NCBI GenBank assembly: GCA_001804785.1
Contig: MHBG01000076.1
Location: 1,446 to 65,445 of the forward strand
Length of the DNA: 64,000 nucleotides
Direction: 5' to 3'
Origin: Lentisphaerae bacterium GWF2_45_14
Lineage (GTDB): Bacteria > Verrucomicrobiota > Lentisphaeria > Victivallales > GWF2-45-14
Below, piece after piece: positions 18,524 to 27,315 of the stretch. The notes under the pieces were generated by a model that saw only the letters and a program-made list of their open reading frames with translations, did not search any database and was not told where the DNA came from. The translations under genes and the position numbers were made by a program. Each line of letters starts with the position of its first letter. Positions within the stretch are counted from its first letter, which is position 1.

Positions 18524-20257
18524 ATGTCTGATGAACATAAGCATATGCCAGAAGGCGAACACGAGCATCCCGCTCACTATGAACACATGGAGCTGCCCGC
18601 CTATGACGATTATCTCAAGGCGCAAAAAATAACCGTAAAGGACATAAAAGACCATCTCACCGGGCCGATTGTCTCAGTGATAGTCCACATAATTATCCTC
18701 TGCACGCTTCCCTCAATTGTATTCATGGAGCATCCAAAACAAATAGACAGTATTGAAGTCCAGGTTGAGAATATGGAAATAAAGCAAATGGACAAAATCC
18801 CAGAACCGCCAAAACCACCTGACGAGGTGCTTGACGATCTCGAAGTCGAAATTGACCGGCCTGATGTGGACACTCAAGTCAACGTGACAGTGGACAGCGC
18901 GGCATCGGTTTCGACAACAGATGTGGATATAAATGTAGACATTCCCGATCTTACCTCCATAAAACCAAATAATTCAGCGTTGAAATTGCCAAAAATCTAT
19001 GCCGCAAGGGCGACCTCTGGCGGACGCATCTCCGCCATAAAGAAATATGGATCTGGAACTGACGCGAAAAAAATAGAAGATGCCATTGAGAAGGCTCTTA
19101 ATTGGTTGGCCAACAATCAGAACGAGGACGGTTCATGGGGCGTCTATGAAACTTCCAAATATTCATTTACCGCCATGGCAACGCTGGCATTCCTCGCACA
19201 CGGCGATACACCAGCTTCACAAAAATACGGGCAGGTCATAGTGAAAGCCCTCAAAAAGATGCTCGAATGGGTTGATAAAAAATGCAACCCGTACATAACA
19301 TCTGGCTGGTACTCGTATGACCACTCTCTTATTGCTTATACCATTGCAGAAGCTTACGGCATAACAAAAATGCCTAAACTCAAGGATGCCATGGAAAAAA
19401 CAATAAGATTTATCATAGAAAATCAAAACAAACGCGGAACCTTCTATTATGGTTATGACAGAACGCCTGTCATACAATCCTACGACAGAGACCCCATTTC
19501 CGGTAAACTTTTGAAGGGCAGAGACCCGGAACCTCCTTCGAACCTCGCATTCTCGGGATGGAACTTCCAGGCCCTCAAATCGGCCTTTTCAGCGGGCTGT
19601 GAGCTGCCCGGGCTTCAGGAAACCATAGACAAGGCTATACTGGGAATAAAATATCATGAAAATCCGAATACCAAGGAAGGCGGGTTCAGCGAAACCCCGA
19701 GGGGAAAACCCGACTTCGGAATGACCGGCGTGGGAATCCTCTGTCTCGGACTGCTCGGGGCCGGAGATTCAAAGGAAGCAAAAAAGGCCATGACCTGGAT
19801 GCAGAAATACAACGCGAATGGCATGAAAACATGCGCATGGCGCTATAACGCCGATGTGCATAAAGAATATCAAAAAGCCTTTACTCACGCCCTCTATACC
19901 TGGTACTACCAAACACAGGTTATATTCCAGGACTCAAAGGGAAAAGGCGGTACTTGGAATCGCTGGAACAGAGCATTCAGTAATGCATATCTTCAGGAGC
20001 AGAACTCCGACGGCTCATGGCTCACCCCTGCTGAAAAATACGGCTCGCACCTCGACCCGAACAAGACCAACGCCGAGTGGCACTATGTAAAAGAGTATTC
20101 CGATGTGAAAGACCTCAAAATATACGCGACCACACAGAACTGCCTAACCCTTGAAGTTTATTACCGGTACTTGCCGACATATAGACTGTCAAAGAGTTCG
20201 GAAAAGAAAAAGAGTATCGTTGACGAGGAAGAAGATCTCGGACTGAAAATAGAATAA
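18524..20257 (+). CDS. TonB-like membrane anchor fused to prenyltransferase/squalene-cyclase-like toroid
   Basis: The 577-residue protein has four parts. The first 25 residues are His/Glu-rich (seven His). A single membrane helix follows (about 46-68). Then comes a TonB-like spacer with PEPPKPPDE and many acidic and Val residues (about 80-145). The C-terminal domain (about 185-560) carries cyclase-type QW repeats: WLANNQNEDGSWG (about 192-206) and EQNSDGSW near residue 490. The acidic DxDD motif of true cyclases is not obvious, so it may be a binding toroid rather than an enzyme. The topology predicts a periplasmic toroid. It heads a probable operon with a secreted beta-helix protein. The function is unknown. 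Confidence 0.75.
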   Translation: MSDEHKHMPEGEHEHPAHYEHMELPAYDDYLKAQKITVKDIKDHLTGPIVSVIVHIIILCTLPSIVFMEHPKQIDSIEVQVENMEIKQMDKIPEPPKPPDEVLDDLEVEIDRPDVDTQVNVTVDSAASVSTTDVDINVDIPDLTSIKPNNSALKLPKIYAARATSGGRISAIKKYGSGTDAKKIEDAIEKALNWLANNQNEDGSWGVYETSKYSFTAMATLAFLAHGDTPASQKYGQVIVKALKKMLEWVDKKCNPYITSGWYSYDHSLIAYTIAEAYGITKMPKLKDAMEKTIRFIIENQNKRGTFYYGYDRTPVIQSYDRDPISGKLLKGRDPEPPSNLAFSGWNFQALKSAFSAGCELPGLQETIDKAILGIKYHENPNTKEGGFSETPRGKPDFGMTGVGILCLGLLGAGDSKEAKKAMTWMQKYNANGMKTCAWRYNADVHKEYQKAFTHALYTWYYQTQVIFQDSKGKGGTWNRWNRAFSNAYLQEQNSDGSWLTPAEKYGSHLDPNKTNAEWHYVKEYSDVKDLKIYATTQNCLTLEVYYRYLPTYRLSKSSEKKKSIVDEEEDLGLKIE

Positions 20258-20282
20258 CAGATCAAAAAGGAACAACTAAATC

Positions 20283-21275
20283 ATGAATAAGACTCTGCTC
20301 ATTATAATTTCAGCCCTTTTCCTTTTGGCTGGACAATCTGTATTCGCAGATAAAATAGATAAAGAAATAGCTGATGCCCGCAAAAAAACAGGCGAAGTCG
20401 TTACCTGCAGCCCGCTTGGCAAAGTGCCAGGTACCCTTACAATCGAAGAGGCCGCAAAGAAGATCAGATCCGGAATGGTACTCAGACTCTTGCCAGGCAA
20501 ATATAACCCGATTGACAATGTGGTTTTTGAACAGGACAGACTTATTATCGAAGGCAATAACTCAGGCGGATACGTCGATCTTCCTCTTTATCTTTATGGA
20601 AAAGACTGTATCGTCAGAAGTATAAACATCAGAAACGTTGAGGCAGACAGTGGAGTAATTGTTGATACATTGGCGAACACTATTACTATCACAAGCGGCA
20701 CAAAGAGAGACTCTGCCATTATTGCGAACTGTGCCGTTAATCGTTTAATGATCTATGACAATTCTCAGGACGTTATCGTGAGAAATACTAGCGTAGTTAA
20801 CGGCGTTCAGGTGAAGGACGAAGGGAAAGTAATTCAATTGCGTACCTATACGACTCATACAGTCAGTGTATATAACATAATTGAGTTCGGCAAGATGGAT
20901 AAAAAAGGCAAAATCACATTCGAAAAATGCATGTTCTTCTCCGATGGGCATCTCTTCGGCGGGGATGAAGCATCCATGAAGCTAATTACTCTTACCCTGA
21001 ATGATAATCTCATTTGGTGTGCACGTTCTCTTTACCGTATGCCTAAAGGTAAAACCGAAGTAAAAAATGTTGATGGACTCAAAGATTATTTCGGACTGGG
21101 AAAGGAAATCAAGAACGTTCTCGCGAAACCTCCGTTGAAACTGGTGCCCAATGAAGACTATGGATGGGATAGAAGACCAGGAATATTCATAATCACATCC
21201 GGCCCGGGATCAAAAAAGGAATATGGCTGCAACATGAGTGAAAGCGCGGGCATTCCAGTCCCCCTCAAAGACTGA
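20283..21275 (+). CDS. Secreted right-handed beta-helix-like protein
   Basis: A clear signal peptide (LLIIISALFLLAGQSVFA, cleavage near residue 22) is followed by a region with beta-helix character. GMVLRLLPGKYN and LIIEGNNSGGYV match the start of polysaccharide-lyase-like helices. Short strands then repeat around CIVRSINIRNV, AIIANCAVNRLMIYDN and DVIVRNTSVVNGV. No catalytic residues can be assigned. It lies 25 bases after the TonB-like/toroid gene with its own AAGGA site and is probably cotranscribed. It may bind or modify a glycan, which is inference. Confidence 0.7.
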   Translation: MNKTLLIIISALFLLAGQSVFADKIDKEIADARKKTGEVVTCSPLGKVPGTLTIEEAAKKIRSGMVLRLLPGKYNPIDNVVFEQDRLIIEGNNSGGYVDLPLYLYGKDCIVRSINIRNVEADSGVIVDTLANTITITSGTKRDSAIIANCAVNRLMIYDNSQDVIVRNTSVVNGVQVKDEGKVIQLRTYTTHTVSVYNIIEFGKMDKKGKITFEKCMFFSDGHLFGGDEASMKLITLTLNDNLIWCARSLYRMPKGKTEVKNVDGLKDYFGLGKEIKNVLAKPPLKLVPNEDYGWDRRPGIFIITSGPGSKKEYGCNMSESAGIPVPLKD

Positions 21276-21345
21276 GCAGCTTATTATCAATACAGCCAAG
21301 GGTAAGGAATGTCTTTCCTGTCCTTGGAAGCATAACAACGGAATT

Positions 21346-22224
21346 ATGCTGCTTAAAATAAAGCAACTCATAGTGATAGAAAATAAACATCTCAGCGTCC
21401 TATTCGCGACTTCAGCTCTCTGTTTCTTCCTTATGGATATACACGGCATTGAAAAAAAAACCGCCCAAAATGCACCGGATGAAATCAATATCCTCTGCAG
21501 GGAAGACCTTTCAACTCTCTCCTTCGCGTTCGTTCAAGAGTTTATTTCCATACAAGACGCCCCCAAAATATCTATCCGGACGTTCAAGGAGAAAAAAGGC
21601 TTCAGCCAGCTAAGGGCGGAACTGCCCTATTCTATAATAATAAATGATAATATCGCGGATAATGGAAAATTCTTCATCCCATCCTCCTCTGAGTACAAAA
21701 TGCTGGCCCTTCAGGGAGCAGCATTTATCGTGAACGGCGCTAATCCCGTCAGCTCGGTCGGCTCGGAAAAAATAAAATCAATACTTGAAGGAAAGACCAT
21801 TGGATGGGGGGAGCTCGGCGGCTCTAACTCCCTTATTAATCTCTATATCTATGAAAAAGATAATGAGTCGCTTCTGCGTATTATAAGGGCTGCCATACCT
21901 GAAATGGGCCAGTTTTCGGAAAAGGCTCTCAAAGTGTCCGACCAGAAAAATATGAAGTTTATTGTATCCGCCGACCTTGATGGTTTTGGAATCATAAACT
22001 TTTCAAACCTGCAGGACGGGCTCGAACTACGTATACTGAAGGTAAATGGAATATTCCCTTCGTATTCCGGAATGTCCGTCAGAAAATATCCGTTTTCCAG
22101 AACAATATATATAAGTATTTCCGATAAGCCTTCCGCGGGCACCGCAAAACTCGTTGAATTCATAATGGGGCGCCATGGACGTGAGATCATCGCAAAAAAT
22201 AAAATGTTCCCACTGAATAGATGA
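21346..22224 (+). CDS. PstS-like periplasmic binding protein
   Basis: The product (292 residues from ATG 21346) has an N-terminal hydrophobic segment (HLSVLFATSALCFFLMDI) acting as signal or anchor. It then resembles phosphate-type solute-binding proteins: AAFIVNGANPVSSVGSEKIKSILEGK followed by GWGELGGSN matches the part of PstS where the ligand is cradled. An in-frame GTG at 21238 would lengthen it and overlap the previous gene. ATG 21346 is preferred because the hydrophobic segment follows it, although its ribosome site is weak. No ABC permease or ATPase is adjacent. It overlaps bioD by four bases. Confidence 0.6.
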   Translation: MLLKIKQLIVIENKHLSVLFATSALCFFLMDIHGIEKKTAQNAPDEINILCREDLSTLSFAFVQEFISIQDAPKISIRTFKEKKGFSQLRAELPYSIIINDNIADNGKFFIPSSSEYKMLALQGAAFIVNGANPVSSVGSEKIKSILEGKTIGWGELGGSNSLINLYIYEKDNESLLRIIRAAIPEMGQFSEKALKVSDQKNMKFIVSADLDGFGIINFSNLQDGLELRILKVNGIFPSYSGMSVRKYPFSRTIYISISDKPSAGTAKLVEFIMGRHGREIIAKNKMFPLNR

Positions 22225-22916
22225 AAAAAAACTTTTCAAATGACGGATTTTTTGTTACAGGCACCGGGACAGGCGTCGGAAAAACATTTGCCTCCGCATG
22301 CCTGGCTCACTTCTTCGTAAGCAACAATTTCAGTACCGCGGTAACTAAACCCTTTCAGACCGGCATAGCCCAGGGCGACGATGATATTTCCGTAATTAAG
22401 GAAGCCGTCCCCGGACTTTGCCAGCTTCCGCCGGAACTGGAAAATGTTTACCGCTTCAAAATGCCGGCCTCACCGTTCCTCGCAGGCAGAACTGAAAATT
22501 CCCGAATAGATATTTCCAGAATTATTTCAACCATTTCAGAGATAAAGAAGACTTTTTCCCCGGACGTTCTCATTATTGAAGGAGCTGGCGGCCTTTATGT
22601 ACCTGTAAATGAAGATATTATGATGATAGACCTCATCAAGATGCTTGGAATGCCCGCGATACTTGTATGCGATTCAGCGCTTGGGACTATAAACCATACT
22701 CTCCTGAGTATCAAGGCTTTGAAATCCATGCAGATAGAGTGTGCTGGTTTCATTTTTAACAGAACAAGTGAAAATCCGGAAGTCATAGAAAAAGACAATC
22801 TGGAAACGCTGAAGGAAATCTCAGGAATTCCCTTTATCGGAACAATTAAAAAAAATTCTTCAATGTCAAAAATATCTCCTGATATATATTCCTTTCCGGG
22901 CCTGAGCAAAAAATGA
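22221..22916 (+). CDS. bioD: Dethiobiotin synthetase
   Basis: BioD closes the ureido ring of dethiobiotin from DAPA, CO2 and ATP. The P-loop GTGTGVGKTFASACLAH is at the start, TKPFQTG supplies the substrate-binding Lys, and EGAGGLYVPVNED is the second nucleotide motif. The length of 231 residues is typical. The start overlaps the previous stop (ATGA). No other biotin gene is in the window, so the rest of the pathway must be elsewhere. Confidence 0.93.
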   Translation: MKKNFSNDGFFVTGTGTGVGKTFASACLAHFFVSNNFSTAVTKPFQTGIAQGDDDISVIKEAVPGLCQLPPELENVYRFKMPASPFLAGRTENSRIDISRIISTISEIKKTFSPDVLIIEGAGGLYVPVNEDIMMIDLIKMLGMPAILVCDSALGTINHTLLSIKALKSMQIECAGFIFNRTSENPEVIEKDNLETLKEISGIPFIGTIKKNSSMSKISPDIYSFPGLSKK

Positions 22917-22979
22917 ACTGGAAATACCTCGGATTTGCAATAAAGTATCTGCTTGTCATTATTTGAAGGGAACGCTGTG

Positions 22980-23957
22980 GTGGCAGAGAAAACAAAAAGC
23001 AGATTATTGATACATATCGAGTACTTCTTGATACTTATCCCAATAGTTGTCGTAAGGGCCCTGCCCCTCAAGGTGGCATACGGACTGAGTTACATATTGT
23101 CCATCATGTTCTATTACATAGACTTCCGACATAAGGAGCGCGCAATGCAGCATATCCTCCACAGCGGAATAGTCAGCGACAGAAAGGCGGCGGCGGCCCT
23201 TGCCAGAAGGAATTTCCTCCACTTCGGAAGAGTCGCGGTCGAAATCGCAAAGTCGCACCAGATCGTGAATGAGAAGAATGCACTTGAATTTATCAAACAG
23301 GAAACCGGCCCGGAGCTGACAAAGGTTTGTTTTGCTCCGGAAACTAGAGGGCCGGTGATAATAGTAACATGTCATCTTGGCAACTGGGAACTTGCGGGCA
23401 AAGCTTATTCATGGCTTTCCGGAATGCGAATGACCTCCATCATGAGGGAACTTGGCAATCCTAAGCTCGGCGATATCATATACGCTCACAGAGAAGGACT
23501 TGGGCATTCCACTGTGTCTAAAAACAAGGGAATGAAACCGCTGATGATGGCGCTTAAAAGAGGAGAATCCGTCGCAATCGTGGCCGATCAGCACGCGAGT
23601 ACGTCTGAGGGAGTGGGCGTCGAGTTCTTCGGTCATCCGGCCCGAGCACATTCTACCCCTGCCCTGCTTCACCTCAAAACCGATGTTCCGATAATCGTAG
23701 GCGCTCTTTTAAAGACGGGCAATTCGTTCCAGTTCGCATTCAGAGGCGATGAGGTTATCCGATATACCCCCACAGGCGACAAAGATAATGATATCAAAGC
23801 CATAACTCAAACCTATACGTCCGCCCTGGAAGCCCTGATCAGAAAATACCCCGATCAGTGGATGTGGGCGCACCGCCGGTGGCTCAATATCAACAGGAAT
23901 AGAAAGAATAAAAAGAAGGAAATATCTCATGAACAAAAATCCGCTAACCCTGCTTGA
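22980..23957 (+). CDS. LpxL/HtrB-family acyltransferase
   Basis: This family transfers acyl chains to lipid A precursors or related lipids at the inner membrane. The catalytic HLGNWE motif (His-x4-Glu) is present, followed by MRELGNPKLGDIIYAHREG and the conserved VAIVADQHA segment. PDQWMWAHRRW near the C-terminus matches the family end motif. One N-terminal hydrophobic helix anchors it. The likely start is GTG 22980, with GAAGGG at good spacing, giving 325 residues. Two other starts (22953 and 22977) are possible. Its 3' end overlaps rpe by 29 bases. Confidence 0.88.
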   Translation: MAEKTKSRLLIHIEYFLILIPIVVVRALPLKVAYGLSYILSIMFYYIDFRHKERAMQHILHSGIVSDRKAAAALARRNFLHFGRVAVEIAKSHQIVNEKNALEFIKQETGPELTKVCFAPETRGPVIIVTCHLGNWELAGKAYSWLSGMRMTSIMRELGNPKLGDIIYAHREGLGHSTVSKNKGMKPLMMALKRGESVAIVADQHASTSEGVGVEFFGHPARAHSTPALLHLKTDVPIIVGALLKTGNSFQFAFRGDEVIRYTPTGDKDNDIKAITQTYTSALEALIRKYPDQWMWAHRRWLNINRNRKNKKKEISHEQKSANPA

Positions 23958-24630
23958 TTCGGGAAAACTTCTCGTTGCTCCTTCAATACTTTCCGCCGAC
24001 TTCTCATGTCTCGGCGAGGAGGTCAAGCGAGTCGAAGAAGCCGGAAGCGACCTTGTCCACCTCGACATAATGGACGGGCATTTCGTTCCGAATATCACGT
24101 TCGGCCCGATAGCCGTAAAAAGCGTAAGGGCTTTCAGCACACTGTGTTTCGACACTCACCTCATGATAAGCAATCCCCTGAAATACGCGGAATCCTTTGC
24201 CAAGGCCGGCTCCGACCACATAACATTTCATATAGAATCCGATGATGAACCGCAGGCAGTAATCGACAAGCTCCGCGCCCTCGGCTGTTCCGTAGGCATA
24301 TCCCTGAAACCCAAAACACCAGCCTCCGTAATTATGCCGTTCCTCAACAAAATCGACCTCGTTCTCGTAATGACCGTCGAACCCGGTTTTGGCGGACAAA
24401 GCTTTATGGCTGACATGATGCCGAAGGTTAAAGAGATTAAGGACGCAATCAGGAAAAGCGCCCACCCGGTACATCTCCAAGTCGATGGCGGCATAGACTC
24501 CGAAACCGTTAAAGATGCCGCCGTCAACGGTGCAAACATGATGGTCGCCGGGACCTCCGTATTCAAAAATCCCGACGGTATGAAAAAGGCCGTGGAAGCA
24601 TTGCACCGCGCCGAGTCACTCATATACTGA
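23929..24630 (+). CDS. rpe: Ribulose-phosphate 3-epimerase
   Basis: Rpe interconverts ribulose-5-phosphate and xylulose-5-phosphate in the pentose phosphate pathway. Motifs of the TIM barrel are clear: APSILSADF, HLDIMDGHFVPNITFG (metal ligands), HLMISNP, VMTVEPGFGGQSFM and QVDGGID. The length is 233 residues, with about ten extra at the N-terminus. AAGGAA precedes the ATG. The start lies inside the end of the acyltransferase gene, which points to cotranscription. Confidence 0.97.
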   Translation: MNKNPLTLLDSGKLLVAPSILSADFSCLGEEVKRVEEAGSDLVHLDIMDGHFVPNITFGPIAVKSVRAFSTLCFDTHLMISNPLKYAESFAKAGSDHITFHIESDDEPQAVIDKLRALGCSVGISLKPKTPASVIMPFLNKIDLVLVMTVEPGFGGQSFMADMMPKVKEIKDAIRKSAHPVHLQVDGGIDSETVKDAAVNGANMMVAGTSVFKNPDGMKKAVEALHRAESLIY

Positions 24631-24658
24631 ATCTTTCATAAAAAAGGAAAACAGCACG

Positions 24659-25597
24659 ATGGACTTCTTTACTGATAAGGAACTTATAGAAAAGATAAAT
24701 CGACTGAGAAAAGAAAAGCACGCCGTCATTCTGGCGCATAACTACCAGCTCGGCGAAATTCAGGACATAGCCGACTTCTGCGGGGATTCTCTTGAGCTCA
24801 GCATAAAGGCTAAAAACGTCAATGCAGACATGATTGTATTCTGCGGCGTAACATTCATGGCAGAAACAGCTTATATACTATCGCCCTCAAAAACAGTACT
24901 CCTCCCCAACCTGGGCGCCGGATGCCTGATGGCTGATATGCTTACAGGCGAAGATGTTAGAAAAATGAAAGCCGCCCATCCCGGTTCGGTCGTCCTCTGC
25001 TATGTGAACAGCACAGCTGAGGTGAAAGCCGAGTCCGATATATGCGTGACCTCGGCGAACGCTCTTGAAATAGCAAAAAGCGTAGCGGCCGATAAAGAAA
25101 TACTCTTTGTCCCTGATTCAAATCTCGGTAACTATGTAATGCATAAGACGGGCCGCAAAATGACGATGTTCCCGGGCTACTGCCCCACTCATATGCGACT
25201 GAAGAAAGAGGACATCCTTGCGCGCAAAAAAGAATTTCCGGACGCAAAGGTGATAATACATCCCGAGTCCAGGCTTGAAGTCATTGAACTTGCCGACGAA
25301 GTCCTCAGTACCGGAGGAATGTGCGGTTATGTAAAAGAATCCGACAGCAGGCAATTTATAATTGCCACCGAGTCGGGTATACTTCATCGGCTCCGCAGGG
25401 AGAATCCCGGCAAACTCTTGGTCCCGGTATCCGAAGAAGCCGTCTGCTATACAATGAAAATGATAAGGCTTATCGACCTTTACAATTCGCTTAAAAAGGA
25501 AGAGTACAAAATAACCGTGCCGGAGGATGTCAGAATAAAAGCCCTCAGGCCGATAGAAAAAATGCTCGAACTCTCAGCCCACTTAAATATAAGATAA
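24659..25597 (+). CDS. nadA: Quinolinate synthase NadA
   Basis: NadA condenses iminoaspartate with dihydroxyacetone phosphate to quinolinate using an oxygen-sensitive [4Fe-4S] cluster. AHNYQLGEIQDIADFCGDSL near residue 24 is the substrate-binding motif. Candidate cluster cysteines are in NLGAGCLMADM, FPGYCPTHMRL and STGGMCGYVKES. The length of 312 residues is normal. It lies 28 bases after rpe with its own AAGGA site and converges on the permease gene. nadB and nadC are not in the window. Confidence 0.96.
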   Translation: MDFFTDKELIEKINRLRKEKHAVILAHNYQLGEIQDIADFCGDSLELSIKAKNVNADMIVFCGVTFMAETAYILSPSKTVLLPNLGAGCLMADMLTGEDVRKMKAAHPGSVVLCYVNSTAEVKAESDICVTSANALEIAKSVAADKEILFVPDSNLGNYVMHKTGRKMTMFPGYCPTHMRLKKEDILARKKEFPDAKVIIHPESRLEVIELADEVLSTGGMCGYVKESDSRQFIIATESGILHRLRRENPGKLLVPVSEEAVCYTMKMIRLIDLYNSLKKEEYKITVPEDVRIKALRPIEKMLELSAHLNIR

Positions 25598-25605
25598 GCC
25601 AGTCT

Positions 25606-26805
25606 CTATTCCTTTGGGTCGAAGACCTTGCGAAGTCCTTCCCCCGCGAAGTTGAATGAGCAGACGGTGATGAAGAGCGCTAGGCCTGGCCAGAGCGTCA
25701 GATGCCAGTAAAGAAATGGTTCCGCAAATGCCTGTCGCAAAAGTTCGCCCCAGCTTGCCGTAGGCGCCTGTACGCCGAAGCCGAGGAAGCTCAGTCCGCT
25801 TTCCGCGAGGATGAATTCCGCCACCGCGAAAGTAAAGCTAACGAGTACAGGCCCTGATATGTTCGGGAAAATGTGAAAAAACATTATTCGCCAGACCGGC
25901 AGTCCAAGTGCTTCACAACTGAGGATATACGGGAAGGTTCTCTGCTTTAAAGTTTCGCCCCTGACAAGCCTTGCGAGCCCGGTCCATCCGGTCAGCCCGA
26001 GGATGGCAATCACAATCAGTATCGACTGGTCGTATTTGCGGTCCATCATCACAGCCATCAGGATGAGGAGCAGGAGGAAGGTAGGAAAGCATATTATGAT
26101 TTCTATAATCCTCATTATGAGCATGTCCGTCTTCCCGCCGCAGTATCCGGCGAAAAGGCCTACACTTATCCCGATAACGAGAGAAAGTCCTGTCGCAAGA
26201 AATCCAACCGCGAGCGATACCCTCGCTCCGTAAAGCATTCGTGAAAGGACATCGCGCCCGATGTGATCGGTTCCCATAACGTGCTTGCGTGAAGGCTTTT
26301 CATAGGGACTTCCCGTAGTACTGAAAGGTCCGTATGGAACGGGAGCAAAGAAGGCAAACTCGCCCTGCGAAAATTCCGATGCGGCCTTCAGCCAGTCGGT
26401 TTTTTCAAGTATATGACTGGTCGTAAAAAATGGGATGAGCAGGAACAGGGCCGTTCCCGATGCGATAGAGACAAAAAGTTTTTTTCTTTTCCATCCGGCG
26501 CTGACTAGAAATATTATTATCGAAAGGGGTAGAAATATAAGCAGAAAATTGAAGATTTTTTCAACTACGGCTTCGCTGCTGTCCGGTGCGAAAATATATC
26601 TCAGGAATGGAAAGGAGAGTCCTGACAGTTTCGAGAAAAAAACAAAAGGTCTTCCATTCGCGATAATGGGCGCAATCACAGCTGACATGAATATCAGGAA
26701 AATTCCAGCGCTTCCGATGAGAGCCATATAGTCTTTTCTGAAACGCGCAAATGCCGCGGCGCCCGGCGAAAATGAAATCTCTTTTTTGTCGTTTTCTTTA
26801 CTCAT
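25606..26805 (-). CDS. OppC/DppC-type ABC transporter permease (orphan)
   Basis: The C-terminal two thirds are a standard peptide/nickel permease. HVMGTDHIGRDVLSRMLYGARVSL marks the start of the core, and the EAA loop reads SCEALGLPVWRIMFFHIFPN. The closing segment ESGLSFLGFGVQAPTASWG is typical of OppC. Ahead of it lies an unusually long N-terminal region with about three extra hydrophobic segments. ATG 26805 overlaps the Nudix stop and is preceded by GGAAG, giving 399 residues. No partner permease, ATPase or binding protein is adjacent. Confidence 0.88.
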   Translation of the reverse strand: MSKENDKKEISFSPGAAAFARFRKDYMALIGSAGIFLIFMSAVIAPIIANGRPFVFFSKLSGLSFPFLRYIFAPDSSEAVVEKIFNFLLIFLPLSIIIFLVSAGWKRKKLFVSIASGTALFLLIPFFTTSHILEKTDWLKAASEFSQGEFAFFAPVPYGPFSTTGSPYEKPSRKHVMGTDHIGRDVLSRMLYGARVSLAVGFLATGLSLVIGISVGLFAGYCGGKTDMLIMRIIEIIICFPTFLLLLILMAVMMDRKYDQSILIVIAILGLTGWTGLARLVRGETLKQRTFPYILSCEALGLPVWRIMFFHIFPNISGPVLVSFTFAVAEFILAESGLSFLGFGVQAPTASWGELLRQAFAEPFLYWHLTLWPGLALFITVCSFNFAGEGLRKVFDPKE

Positions 26806-27304
26806 TGCTTCCGAGGAGCTTTTTAAGTTCTGCTTTAAGATTGGGCGTGAAATCGTCCCTTTCAAGCGAGTCCTTAAGCTCGGAGACCGTCCAGAACCTG
26901 ACTTCGCTCACCTCATCGCGGTCGAACTGGAAAGGCCCGGACGACACAACGGAGAAGACTCTCACTTTTTCTGACTCAATATCGTTTCTTATTTTGGAAT
27001 CGAAGAGGAACTCAAGCGGCACTGCGGGATCAAGCCCTAGCTCTTCATTCATCTCCCTGCGCGCTCCGGACTCAAAGTCTTCACCGACTTGGAGATGACC
27101 GCCGACTGCTGTATCCCATTTGCCAGGCTGGATGTCTTTGGCCGCTGATCTTTTCTGGAGAAGTATCCTGCCGTCGGGGTGATACACTACCACGTGCGCA
27201 CAACGGTGCACCAACGCAGGATTGCCATGGCATTCTGAACGCGGGGCCGTCCCGATAACTGCCCCGTCTTGATTGACTATCTCGAAAATCTCATCATTGC
27301 CCAT
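26798..27304 (-). CDS. Nudix hydrolase (YfcD/IDI-like)
   Basis: The Nudix box is complete: GHLQVGEDFESGARREMNEELG follows the GX5EX7REUXEEXGU pattern. The N-terminal part, EIVNQDGAVIGTAPRSECHGNPALVHRCAHV split around the catalytic core, matches the YfcD/isopentenyl-diphosphate-isomerase-like branch, whose substrates are poorly known. The start could be ATG 27304 (168 residues) or GTG 27319, which overlaps the clpC stop. It sits between clpC and the permease with overlaps on both sides. Confidence 0.88.
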   Translation of the reverse strand: MGNDEIFEIVNQDGAVIGTAPRSECHGNPALVHRCAHVVVYHPDGRILLQKRSAAKDIQPGKWDTAVGGHLQVGEDFESGARREMNEELGLDPAVPLEFLFDSKIRNDIESEKVRVFSVVSSGPFQFDRDEVSEVRFWTVSELKDSLERDDFTPNLKAELKKLLGSNE

Positions 27305-27315
27305 GTCTGGACTTT

